Counted from the stretch's first letter, positions 1 to 6,137 are shown. The stretch is 7,244 bases of DNA from an uncultured Methylocystaceae bacterium (GCA_945956975.1 CAMFKC010000111.1:1-7244), one strand, 5' to 3'. Program-made: numbers and translations. The notes: generated by a model not told the origin, from the sequence alone.

Positions 1-518
1 CCGTCGTAGCGGCCGGTTTCGGCGATCGAGTATAGCTTGCGCTCGGCCTCCTCGATCTGCTGACGCGGCGCGGAATCGATCGGCGCATCGTAGGCGGTGT
101 TGACGATTTCGCCGCCGATGACGATGAGGTCGCGGCGCACGGAGAGATCGTGGATCGTGCGGCCGTAATCTTCGGCGTTGATGATGGTCGTCGCCTCTGC
201 GGCCAGCCGCGCGAGATACTGGCTGACCGTCAGGCCGCCGAGGTCGACATCGGCGAGATAGGTTTTCAGCGTGATGACGGTCGCGACCTTGCCGGCGCGA
301 ATGAGCTGGCTCAGCACCTCGTAGACGCGGCGGTGCAGCTCTTCCGAAAAATGCTCGGGCTTGAGAAAATCGGAAACGCGGTCGAAGGCGTCGTTGTTGA
401 CGAGGATAGCGCCCAGCAGCGCCTGTTCCGCCTCGATATTGTGCGGTGGCGTGCGCAGGCCGGCTTCGGGCTGTGCGACGACGAGGCGGCGGTCGGACAA
501 TTGTTCTAGGGCGGCCAA
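1..518 (-). CDS. dnaB: Replicative DNA helicase DnaB, N-terminal part (runs off the left edge)
   Basis: DnaB is the hexameric helicase that unwinds DNA at the replication fork and recruits primase through its N-terminal domain. Reverse-strand translation gives about 172 codons without a stop up to the window edge. It contains the family signatures PHNIEAEQALLGAIL, RVSDFLKPEHF, QYLARLAAEA and NAEDYGRTIHDL, all from the N-terminal helical domain. The linker and the RecA-like ATPase domain lie outside the window, so completeness cannot be judged. The start is uncertain. I chose TTG at 518 (MAALEQLSDRR), which leaves an N-terminus of normal family length and has a weak purine-rich AGAAGAG 6 bases upstream. 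The only in-frame ATG is at 614; it would add 32 arginine-rich residues that do not resemble the family and has no spaced Shine-Dalgarno. The gene lies downstream of the MFS gene on the same strand. Its identity is very secure, its start is not. Confidence 0.95.
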   Translation of the reverse strand, partial: MAALEQLSDRRLVVAQPEAGLRTPPHNIEAEQALLGAILVNNDAFDRVSDFLKPEHFSEELHRRVYEVLSQLIRAGKVATVITLKTYLADVDLGGLTVSQYLARLAAEATTIINAEDYGRTIHDLSVRRDLIVIGGEIVNTAYDAPIDSAPRQQIEEAERKLYSIAETGRYD

Positions 519-667
519 AGCGGGCTCTTCTGACGTGCGTCGATTTCGTTGGGCGATTCGCGCAATGGGAGTCTGCGGCGGGATCGGGGCGTCTTTGTGC
601 CACCCCGCGCGCATTCCGTCAGCAATCGATTTGCGTAGCGCCCGCTGTCCACAAACCGCAAAAATAA

Positions 668-1921
668 TTATGCGATTTTCGCGTCGGCCCCTTGCCTTTG
701 GACGGACGAGATTCTGGCGACGAATTCCATCGCGGCGACGCCGACCAGCGCGCAGGCCATGCAGCCGAGCGCCGACATTCTGAGCCCCTGGCGCTCCAGC
801 CCCCAGGCCAGCGCCAGTGGGCCGATGGCGCGCGAGAACAGGCTCGCCAACGCAATGTCGCCGATGATCGCGCCATAGCCCTTGCGCCCGAAAAGGGCGA
901 GGGCGACCGTGCCGCGGGCGATGGTCATCAATCCGTTGGACATGCCGAGCGCCGCCGAGAAACACAGCGCCAGCGGCAGGCTCATCGAACCCGACAGCAG
1001 AAAGAGCAGGGCAGGCGGCAGAAGAAGCGCCGCGATACGGCCGCCGGCGACTGCCGGAAAGCGCCCGCCCCAGACCATTTCCGCGAACCGCGCCAGCACC
1101 TGCCCGGGGCCGAACGCCATGCCCACCATGATCGCTTCCTCGCCACTCAGCCCCGCCTGCCGCATCGCGCCGATCATGTGCAGCAGGAGCGCCGCGATCA
1201 CGAATTGATGCGCCGCGACAGCCGTGGCGAAACCGACAAAAGCGCGCCGCCGGGCAGCGCCTTCCAGCGGCGTCTCGTCGTCGGGATGGGCATGGGGGTC
1301 TTCGCCGGCCGGAAGTTCGTGAACCGCCGGCGGGCGGCCGAGAGTCGCCAGATAGATCGGCAGACAGAGCGCGATCATGCCTCCGGCATAGACGACATAG
1401 GTCGCCCGCCAGCCCCACCGCGCCGCCAGGAATGCGGTGATCGGCCAGAAAACCGTGGACGCGAAACCGCCCAGAAAGGTGACGTAGGTGATTGCGCGCC
1501 GGCCCTGCCGGCCCGCCACTTGCACGAGCCCTGCGAAACCCGCGTCATAGAGCGCGAGCGACGAGGCAAGGCCGAGCAGCACGCAGCCGAGATAGAAGCT
1601 GACCGGACCTGCCGCGGACGCTGCCGCGAAGATCGCGCCGGCCGACAGAACGGCGCCGAGCGACAGCGCGATCCGCCCGCCGATCCGGTCGATGGCCCGC
1701 CCGGCCAGCGGCGCCGCGACCGCTCCGACGATCAGCATCAGCGAAAAACCGGCGAAGGCAGCCTCGCTGGACAGGCCGAGGTCGGCCGCCATCATCTTTC
1801 CGGTGACGGAAAAGGGATAGTAGATCACGCCCCAGGCATAGAGCTGCGCGATGCCCACGCCGATTACGGCGTTGCGGAAGCGGCGTTTCTCCTGCGGCGA
1901 TCCTTCTGCGGAATCGGCCAT
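668..1921 (-). CDS. MFS transporter, 12-TM type, substrate unknown
   Basis: The 417-residue product is an inner-membrane major facilitator superfamily permease. Hydrophobic segments alternate across the whole length, about six on each side of a central hydrophilic loop (residues 196-226). The cytoplasmic loop between TM2 and TM3 carries the classical motif A, GRAIDRIGGR (residues 74-83), with D78 and the arginines in place. The start QLYAWGVIYYPFSVTGKMMA recalls oxalate/monocarboxylate-type MFS members, so an organic anion or a small efflux substrate is possible but unproven. The ATG at 1921 has GAGGA six bases upstream; an in-frame ATG 15 bases earlier lacks such a site. The open frame continues upstream to 2722, but that part is a shadow of rplI. 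The central loop is rich in His and acidic residues (HELPAGEDPHAHPDDE). The gene stands apart from rplI behind a terminator and must have its own promoter, which I could not place. The stop is TAA. Confidence 0.88.
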   Translation of the reverse strand: MADSAEGSPQEKRRFRNAVIGVGIAQLYAWGVIYYPFSVTGKMMAADLGLSSEAAFAGFSLMLIVGAVAAPLAGRAIDRIGGRIALSLGAVLSAGAIFAAASAAGPVSFYLGCVLLGLASSLALYDAGFAGLVQVAGRQGRRAITYVTFLGGFASTVFWPITAFLAARWGWRATYVVYAGGMIALCLPIYLATLGRPPAVHELPAGEDPHAHPDDETPLEGAARRRAFVGFATAVAAHQFVIAALLLHMIGAMRQAGLSGEEAIMVGMAFGPGQVLARFAEMVWGGRFPAVAGGRIAALLLPPALLFLLSGSMSLPLALCFSAALGMSNGLMTIARGTVALALFGRKGYGAIIGDIALASLFSRAIGPLALAWGLERQGLRMSALGCMACALVGVAAMEFVARISSVQRQGADAKIA

Positions 1922-1983
1922 GCCCAATCCTCGCATGGCCGGGCGAATTGTCGAATGCGCAGCCAGCGGGGCAGGTTTGTCGT

Positions 1984-2021
1984 GAAGAAAAAATAAAGGC
2001 CGCGGGATCGCCGCGGCCTTT
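1984..2021 (-). terminator. Intrinsic terminator after rplI
   Basis: A perfect 11-bp inverted repeat (arms 1995-2005 and 2011-2021, each reading AAAGGCCGCGG or its complement) encloses a 5-base loop. Read on the minus strand it is followed by TTTATTTTTTCTT. It begins 22 bases beyond the rplI stop, so it closes the rpsF-rpsR-DUF2232-rplI transcription unit and separates it from the MFS gene. Confidence 0.92.
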
Positions 2022-2043
2022 GCTTTGCTGAAATGGGGTGCGA

Positions 2044-2613
2044 TCAGTCGCGACCCATGTCGCCGCCGGCTTCCGCCAGAGCGGCGCCGACCTCGAGCCC
2101 GAGATCGTCCATCGACGTCTCCTCGCGGACGGTCAGGCTCTCGCCGCGCTCCTGGCGCTCGGCCTCTTCCGGCGAGCGGGCGACGTTGATCGTGACCTTG
2201 ACCTCGACTTCCGGGTGCAGGCGCACCGGCACGCCGTGCAGGCCGAGCGTCTTGATCGGGTGCAGGGCGATGACCTGCTGGCGGCCGACGCTGACGCCGC
2301 CGGTCGTGATCGCCTCGGCAATGTCGCGCGACGAGACGGAGCCGTAGAGCTGGCCGCTCTCGCCCGCCTGGCGGATCACGACGAAGGTCTTGCCGTCGAG
2401 CTTCTCGCCGACCTTCTCGGCCTCGGCCTTGGCTTCGAGGTTGCGGGCCTCGAGCTGGGCGCGGTCGCCCTCGAAGCGCTTCTTGTTGGCTTCGGTGGCG
2501 CGCAGCGCCTTGCCGCGGGGCAGCAGATAGTTGCGCGCGAAACCGTCGCGCACGCGCACGACTTCGCCCATCTGGCCGAGCTTGGCGACGCGTTCGAGCA
2601 GAATGACTTCCAT
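2044..2613 (-). CDS. rplI: 50S ribosomal protein L9
   Basis: L9 binds 23S rRNA at the base of the L1 stalk and bridges to neighbouring ribosomes through a long helix, helping to maintain reading frame. The 189-residue product opens with MEVILLERVAKLGQMGEVV and then VRDGFARNYLLPRGKA, the diagnostic L9 N-terminal RNA-binding domain. A charged connecting helix follows at about residues 42-75. The C-terminal domain carries GKTFVVIRQAGESGQLYGSV and RLHPEVEVKVTINV. About 35 residues after that domain form an acidic tail ending GGDMGRD, which makes the protein longer than the roughly 150 residues of enterobacterial L9 but normal for alphaproteobacteria. The ATG at 2613 has a strong AAGGAG six bases upstream. 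The gene follows DUF2232 by 18 bp and is the last gene before the terminator at 1984-2021. Confidence 0.98.
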   Translation of the reverse strand: MEVILLERVAKLGQMGEVVRVRDGFARNYLLPRGKALRATEANKKRFEGDRAQLEARNLEAKAEAEKVGEKLDGKTFVVIRQAGESGQLYGSVSSRDIAEAITTGGVSVGRQQVIALHPIKTLGLHGVPVRLHPEVEVKVTINVARSPEEAERQERGESLTVREETSMDDLGLEVGAALAEAGGDMGRD

Positions 2614-2631
2614 GATGTTCTCCTTGTGGTT

Positions 2632-3609
2632 TCAGGTGTTGGGTCGGGACGCGGCCTTGCGCGCCCGCAGGTGAAAGGCGGCGTCGGCGAGACCGACGAC
2701 CGCCAGGAACAGGAATGGCCACGGCGGAACGAGCACGACCAGGACATAGAGCAGGAACAGCAATGCCGGTCTGAGGCCGGCGCCGCGCGTCAGCACGTGG
2801 GCGACCGCGAGCCCCTGCAGGGCAAAGGCCATGCCGAACACCGCCGCGACGATACCGGCCACGACGCCCGCAAACCCGCCAAGGAAGGCCAGGCCGCAGG
2901 CGGCGGCGAACAACGCGCCGAACAGCGGAGGAATGGACACGTCTTGGGCGACATCGGGCCAGCGGCGCGGAAGATTGCCGGAGATCAGGGAAACGCGACC
3001 CGCCAGGTAGAGGTTGATCGTCATCGTGAGGATCTGCGAGGCGGCGATGCCGACTGGCGCCGCGAACACCAGGTAACGCGTGAGCTGCGCAGGCTCTATG
3101 GCGCCGACGGCCTTGGCGTCCTTCAGCATGGCCTCCACGAGCGGCTGGCCTTCCTGAACCGCCCTCGCCATCAGCGCATCGAAGCCGCCGACGCGCCAGC
3201 TGAAGAAGGCCAGGCCGCCCGCGATCGCGACAGCCGAGACGAGCGCCGATGTGAGGAGTGCAGCCGTCGGCGCGAAATCGCGCGTACGCCCGTCGTCGCC
3301 GGTCGGCGCGAGCAGGGCGGCGGCGGACACCAGAACGGCCGGCGCGCCGATCGACAGGAGGAAGAGAAGGCCGAGCGCGGGATGGTAGAGCAGCGCCACG
3401 AAGGCCGCCCCGACGGCGGCCGCGGCGGCGCCGAACGACAGGCCGTAGCCGAGCGCCGCGATCATCAGCGGCATGGGGGCGAAATAGCCGAGGAGGACGG
3501 TCGCCAGCGATGCGCGCGCGGCGAGCACGAACAGAAGCGCCGCCGCGAGCCCCGCGGCGACGGCGACCAGCGCCGATGCGCCATAGGTCTTGAGCTTCGT
3601 GTCCGTCAT
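2632..3609 (-). CDS. DUF2232 family polytopic membrane protein
   Basis: This is a 325-residue integral inner-membrane protein of unknown molecular function. It is very rich in Ala, Leu, Val and Gly, with about eight or nine predicted membrane segments (roughly residues 9-31, 33-53, 55-74, 79-101, 114-137, 180-204, 226-271 in two passes, and 282-312). A hydrophilic loop lies at about 138-178 and a short basic tail ends in RARKAASRPNT. Assignment to DUF2232 rests on this topology, on the segment WPDVAQDVSIPPLFGALFAA, and on its position between rpsR and rplI, which is the usual alphaproteobacterial place for this family. The ATG at 3609 has only a modest purine stretch (GGCGGGA) upstream. It is probably co-transcribed with the ribosomal protein genes, separated from rpsR by 153 bp of hairpins and from rplI by 18 bp. 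No catalytic motif is visible. Confidence 0.88.
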   Translation of the reverse strand: MTDTKLKTYGASALVAVAAGLAAALLFVLAARASLATVLLGYFAPMPLMIAALGYGLSFGAAAAAVGAAFVALLYHPALGLLFLLSIGAPAVLVSAAALLAPTGDDGRTRDFAPTAALLTSALVSAVAIAGGLAFFSWRVGGFDALMARAVQEGQPLVEAMLKDAKAVGAIEPAQLTRYLVFAAPVGIAASQILTMTINLYLAGRVSLISGNLPRRWPDVAQDVSIPPLFGALFAAACGLAFLGGFAGVVAGIVAAVFGMAFALQGLAVAHVLTRGAGLRPALLFLLYVLVVLVPPWPFLFLAVVGLADAAFHLRARKAASRPNT

Positions 3610-3666
3610 ATCGAGCTGTCCCGCCTTTCGAGCGGTTAGGAGAGGCGCAAGGGCCTTCCAGCCATA

Positions 3667-3684
3667 TCCGGCAGGTTTGCCGGA
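3667..3684. repeat. Short perfect hairpin in the rpsR-DUF2232 spacer
   Basis: TCCGGCA and TGCCGGA form a 7-bp stem around the loop GGTT. It stands 9 bases from the larger inverted repeat at 3694-3758. A run of T (3689-3693) follows on the plus strand only, so on the coding (minus) strand it is not a typical terminator. Confidence 0.7.
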
Positions 3685-3693
3685 CCGATTTTT

Positions 3694-3758
3694 GGACCGC
3701 GAGCCTTCAGGCTCGCAGCCGGTCTTTGCAGAACTGCGAGCCTGAAGACTCGCGGTTC
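3694..3758. repeat. Nested inverted repeat, REP/BIME-like, downstream of rpsR
   Basis: Two 23-base arms (3696-3718 and 3734-3756) are inverted copies with a single mismatch, around a 15-base loop; a G·T wobble and a G-C pair extend the stem outward. Each arm is also palindromic in itself: the left arm contains GCGAGCC-TTCA-GGCTCGC, and the right arm a similar but imperfect hairpin. This two-hairpin architecture is that of REP/BIME-type intergenic elements. On the minus strand an A-rich, not T-rich, stretch follows, so it is more likely an mRNA-stabilising or attenuating element between rpsR and DUF2232 than a full terminator. That role is inference. Confidence 0.8.
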
Positions 3759-3762
3759 CGTG

Positions 3763-4005
3763 TCAGCGGATCACGTAGGGCAGCAGGCCCAGGAAGCGCG
3801 CGCGCTTGATCGCCGTGGCGAGTTCACGCTGCTTCTTGGCCGAGACGGCCGTGATGCGCGAGGGCACGATCTTGCCGCGCTCCGAAATGTAGCGCGAGAG
3901 CAGACGCGTGTCCTTGTAGTCGATCTTCGGCGCGTTCGGGCCGGAGAACGGGCAGGTCTTGCGACGGCGGAAGAAGGGGCGGCGGGCGCCGGCAGCAGCG
4001 GACAT
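3763..4005 (-). CDS. rpsR: 30S ribosomal protein S18
   Basis: S18 sits on the platform of the small ribosomal subunit, where it pairs with S6 on 16S rRNA. The 80-residue product has the family's basic N-terminus (RRPFFRRRKTCPFSG) and then KIDYKDTRLLSRYISERGKI, which is the S18 core. It ends in ITAVSAKKQRELATAIKRAR followed by FLGLLPYV, the conserved C-terminal helix and tail. The length is typical. The ATG at 4005 overlaps the rpsF stop by one base (TGATG) and has GAGGGAGG upstream inside rpsF, so translation is probably coupled to rpsF. The stop is at 3763 and is followed at once by the inverted-repeat spacer. Confidence 0.98.
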   Translation of the reverse strand: MSAAAGARRPFFRRRKTCPFSGPNAPKIDYKDTRLLSRYISERGKIVPSRITAVSAKKQRELATAIKRARFLGLLPYVIR

Positions 4006-4439
4006 CAGAAGCCTCCCTCGGCAGCGCCATCTTCACGGCGCGGGCGCGGCGGGCGATCGCTACGGTCTCCACGATCGCCGCGCGGGCCACGGCGGTCGCC
4101 GCGCTCGCCGTCGTCGTCGCGCTTGCGCATCATCGCGGACGGACCTTCCTCCAGCGCCTCGACGCGGATCGTCATGAAGCGCAGGACGTCTTCCGACAGG
4201 CCCATCTGGCGCTCCATCTCGGCGATTGCGGCGTGCGGCGCGTTGATGTTGAACAGGGAGAAGTGCGCCTTGCGATTCTTCTTGATCCGGTAGGCGAGGG
4301 ACTTCACGCCCCAATATTCGGTCTTTTCGAAGGAGCCGCCGAGACCGGTGACGACCTTCTTGAACTGCTCGGTCAGGGCTTCCACCTGTTGGGCGGAAAT
4401 GTCCTGGCGAGCCATATAGATGTGCTCGTAGAGAGCCAT
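4005..4439 (-). CDS. rpsF: 30S ribosomal protein S6
   Basis: S6 forms a heterodimer with S18 on the platform of the 30S subunit. The 144-residue product starts MALYEHIYMARQDIS and contains the S6 ferredoxin-like fold signatures VEALTEQFKKVV, KTEYWGVKSLAYRIKKNRKA and HFSLFNINAP. The helix-strand segment ERQMGLSEDVLRFMTIRVE ends the core at about residue 94. Residues 105-144 form a low-complexity tail of Arg, Gly and Asp (repeated RGD-like steps), presumably disordered, as is common in Rhizobiales S6. The open frame continues 30 codons upstream to 4529, but the ATG at 4439 fits the family exactly and follows an AGAAGGAAAGG ribosome binding site. It is the first gene of the leftward unit; regulation by S6:S18 binding to the leader is known in many bacteria but is not shown here. 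Confidence 0.97.
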   Translation of the reverse strand: MALYEHIYMARQDISAQQVEALTEQFKKVVTGLGGSFEKTEYWGVKSLAYRIKKNRKAHFSLFNINAPHAAIAEMERQMGLSEDVLRFMTIRVEALEEGPSAMMRKRDDDGERGDRRGPRGDRGDRSDRPPRPRREDGAAEGGF

Positions 4440-4632
4440 GTGGGCTTGCCTTTCCTTCTGACGCCGCCCCGGCGCGGAGCCCTTCGAGCCCATGGGAAAG
4501 GCTCGACGAGATTTCGAAGGCGGGAACACGGGAAGGCGGGAGGAGTCCCTCGGCGGCGATGCCGCAGCTTCCGTTCAGCCCCCGGCCGGAGCGTCGCGAA
4601 GCGCGCTGTCTATATGCTGAAGCCGTGGTTGG
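4440..4632 (-). promoter_or_regulatory. rpsF upstream region: tentative promoter and leader
   Basis: No gene is supported here. On the minus strand a possible promoter has TTGCCA (4635-4630) and TATAGA (4614-4609), but with a short 15-base spacer, so it is weak. It would give a leader of about 160 bases. Within that leader, 4484-4506 can form a 7-bp stem (TCGAGCC/GGCTCGA) with a 9-base loop, about 45 bases before the rpsF start codon. A ribosomal-protein autoregulatory element is expected in such leaders, but I could not match a known S6:S18 motif. Confidence 0.3.
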
Positions 4633-4702
4633 CAAGTCGACACTGACAAGTCGACGCTGACAAGTCGGCGCTGCCAAGTCGGCGCCGCCAAGTTGGCGTC
4701 GG
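4633..4702. repeat. Five tandem copies of a 14-bp unit
   Basis: Consecutive units start at 4633, 4647, 4661, 4675 and 4689. They read CAAGTCGACACTGA, CAAGTCGACGCTGA, CAAGTCGGCGCTGC, CAAGTCGGCGCCGC and CAAGTTGGCGTCGG. Adjacent copies differ by one to three bases, giving a graded change from left to right. The 14-bp period is not a multiple of three, and the array lies between two divergent genes, so it is not a coding repeat. It could be a minisatellite or an array of protein-binding sites; nothing in the sequence decides between them. Confidence 0.9.
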
Positions 4703-4776
4703 CAATCCGAATGCGCGAAGCGGCCGAAAGCCCGCCAACGTCCCATTCTGCGGCGGCCCGCTGATGGCCCGCCTCC

Positions 4777-4792
4777 TGCGCCTGCAGGCGCA
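4777..4792. promoter_or_regulatory. 16-bp perfect palindrome before the vWA gene
   Basis: TGCGCCTGCAGGCGCA is its own reverse complement and ends one base before the GGAGG ribosome binding site (4794-4798) of the vWA-domain gene. It could be a dimeric-regulator operator, or in RNA a 6-bp stem with a UGCA loop next to the ribosome binding site. The palindrome is certain, its role is not. Confidence 0.5.
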
Positions 4793-4805
4793 TGGAGGCC
4801 ACGCC

Positions 4806-5969
4806 ATGCAAAATCTGTCTCGTTTCGGCACAGACCGGTCCGGTTCTGTAGCAGTCCTGTTTTCGGTCGTCATCCTGCCGGCGCTCATGCTCGTCGGCGC
4901 TGCGACCGATTATGCAAAAGTCGTTGCCGCGAAGACGAGACTGCAGTCCACGGTGGATGCGGCCGTGCTTGCGGCCGGCCTCGACATATCAGGCGCATCG
5001 GACGCCGTGCTCCAGACCAAGGCGCAGGCGGCCGTCGCGGCGGCCTTTCCGCCGGGCTCGTCCGTGCGCGTGACCAATGTCGCCCTGCGTACCGTCAACA
5101 ACGACATCGTCGTGACGGTCCAGGCGTCGACCTCGACCAATTTCGGCAAACTTCTCGGCGTCGCCAGCGTGCCCACCACCACGGTCGCCGCCGTCCCGAA
5201 ACAGACCGGCCGCAAGATGGACGTCGACTTCCTGCTCGACGCCTCCGCCTCGATGGGCCTCGCCGCTACGCCCACGGGCCGCGACCAGCTGCGCGCCGCG
5301 GTCGGCTGCGCCTTCGCCTGCCACGACCCCGAGGGCGGCCAGAAGATCAGCAATCTCCAGGTGGCGCAGAATCTCGGCATCCTGACCCGCCTCGACGTGT
5401 TGAAGAACGCGGTCGGGACGATGATCGGACGCATCGCCGCCACGCAGGGGCCGCGCGACACCTATCTCGTCGCCATCGACACGTTCGACGACAATCCGGT
5501 GCGGGCCGTGCCGATCACCACCGATCTGACCTCCGCGCGCACCTTCGTCAGCAACTACCGGCTGGGCGGCAACACGTCCTTCTCGGGCGCCATGCCTGTC
5601 TTCAACGGCGACGTGGGATCCCAGGGCGACGGCTACACGACGCCGAAGAAATTCGCGATCATCGTGACCGACGGCGTGCAGGGCCGCCGCGACCGCGTCG
5701 GCGGTTTCCACCCCTTCGACTCGCGCCTGTGCGACAATCTGAAAGGGCAGGGCGTGACGGTGATGGTGCTGAACACGAAATACATCCCGATGCCGACGGA
5801 GGCCGCCTACCAGCAGACGGTCCAGCCGATCCAGAACCAGCTCGAGCCCGCCCTGCAGGCCTGCGCATCGACCGGCTACTACTTTTCCGCAACCGACCAG
5901 GCCGACATCGACCTCGCCTTCAACCGCATCTTCGATGCGATTCAGGCGCGGCTGCGGCTGATCAAGTAG
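4806..5969 (+). CDS. TadE/TadG-like pilus-assembly protein with von Willebrand A domain
   Basis: The 387-residue product begins with a short basic stretch, RFGTDRSGSVAV, and one hydrophobic segment (about residues 14-34) ending ATDYAKVVAAKTRLQSTVDA. This is the N-terminal signature of TadG/TadE-like Flp pilus-assembly proteins; the rest should be periplasmic. A von Willebrand A domain starts near residue 138 with a complete metal-ion site: DASAS (145-149), T257 in GGNTSFSG, and D289 in IIVTDG. Four cysteines (168, 172, 309, 353) could form disulphides. The C-terminus AFNRIFDAIQARLRLIK is also typical of this family. The start is ATG 4806, with GGAGG seven bases upstream; an in-frame ATG at 4764 lacks one and would put extra residues before the basic stretch. 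No other tad gene is visible, and a terminator follows, so it looks monocistronic here. The partner, and any role in adhesion or the cell surface, is inference. Confidence 0.88.
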   Translation: MQNLSRFGTDRSGSVAVLFSVVILPALMLVGAATDYAKVVAAKTRLQSTVDAAVLAAGLDISGASDAVLQTKAQAAVAAAFPPGSSVRVTNVALRTVNNDIVVTVQASTSTNFGKLLGVASVPTTTVAAVPKQTGRKMDVDFLLDASASMGLAATPTGRDQLRAAVGCAFACHDPEGGQKISNLQVAQNLGILTRLDVLKNAVGTMIGRIAATQGPRDTYLVAIDTFDDNPVRAVPITTDLTSARTFVSNYRLGGNTSFSGAMPVFNGDVGSQGDGYTTPKKFAIIVTDGVQGRRDRVGGFHPFDSRLCDNLKGQGVTVMVLNTKYIPMPTEAAYQQTVQPIQNQLEPALQACASTGYYFSATDQADIDLAFNRIFDAIQARLRLIK

Positions 5970-6044
5970 CGGCGGCTCGCGCGCCGTCAGGCTCGCCCTT
6001 GCCGCCCGATTGAAGCGACGCCGAAGCTCGCTGTCCTCCGATTC

Positions 6045-6073
6045 ACGCGCCGGTCGCCCGACCGGCGCGTTTT
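6045..6073 (+). terminator. Intrinsic terminator after the vWA gene
   Basis: An 11-bp GC-rich perfect stem (6045-6055 with 6060-6070) closes a 4-base loop and runs into TTTTAGTTT. It lies 75 bases after the vWA stop codon and insulates the oxygenase gene that follows. Confidence 0.88.
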
Positions 6074-6076
6074 AGT

Positions 6077-6105
6077 TTGACTCGCATCCGGCCGCGGGTT
6101 ACAAA
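6077..6105 (+). promoter_or_regulatory. Predicted sigma-70 type promoter of the Rieske oxygenase gene
   Basis: TTGACT (6077-6082) and TACAAA (6100-6105) are separated by 17 bases. The -35 match is good and the -10 match moderate. Transcription would start near 6112, giving a leader of about 26 bases. The element lies directly after the preceding terminator and before the ribosome binding site, where a promoter is required. Confidence 0.5.
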
Positions 6106-6106
6106 A

Positions 6107-6124
6107 ATGTATACAGTATGTATC
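6107..6124. promoter_or_regulatory. Candidate operator with TGTATACA palindrome
   Basis: TGTATACA (6108-6115) is an 8-bp perfect palindrome, and ATGTAT recurs at 6107-6112 and 6118-6123. The site covers the predicted transcription start, where a bound repressor would block transcription. AT-rich palindromes with a GTATAC core are common GntR-family sites, but the regulator is not identified. Confidence 0.45.
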
Positions 6125-6137
6125 CGTGGAGGAAACG

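Noticed and set aside
150..509. 119-codon plus-strand open frame opposite dnaB
   Set aside because: Antisense shadow; the minus strand encodes an unmistakable DnaB N-terminal domain.
519..667. Possible dnaB promoter in the MFS-dnaB gap
   Set aside because: TTGCGG and TACGCA about 18 bases apart can be picked out, but the match is too weak to call. Apart from this I see nothing in the gap.
692..1996. 434-codon plus-strand open frame opposite the MFS gene
   Set aside because: Highly charged, low-complexity translation with no domain. It is a codon-bias shadow of the MFS reading frame.
1922..2722. Upstream extension of the MFS reading frame across rplI
   Set aside because: The extension is out of frame with rplI, is arginine-rich and contains the terminator. 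The MFS fold starts at 1921 with its own ribosome binding site.
2038..3639. 533-codon open frame on the plus strand, opposite rplI and DUF2232
   Set aside because: It is extremely rich in Arg, Glu, Gln and Gly with no recognisable domain, as expected antisense to GC-rich genes. The minus-strand genes are certain.
4060..4888. Overlapping minus-strand open frames of 228, 78 and 92 codons across the 14-bp repeats, with repeating peptides such as ADLAAPTCQRRLVSVDL
   Set aside because: The repeat unit lacks stop codons in several frames and its 14-bp period shifts frame at each copy, so peptide repeats arise without coding. One frame overlaps rpsF, and none has a supported start.
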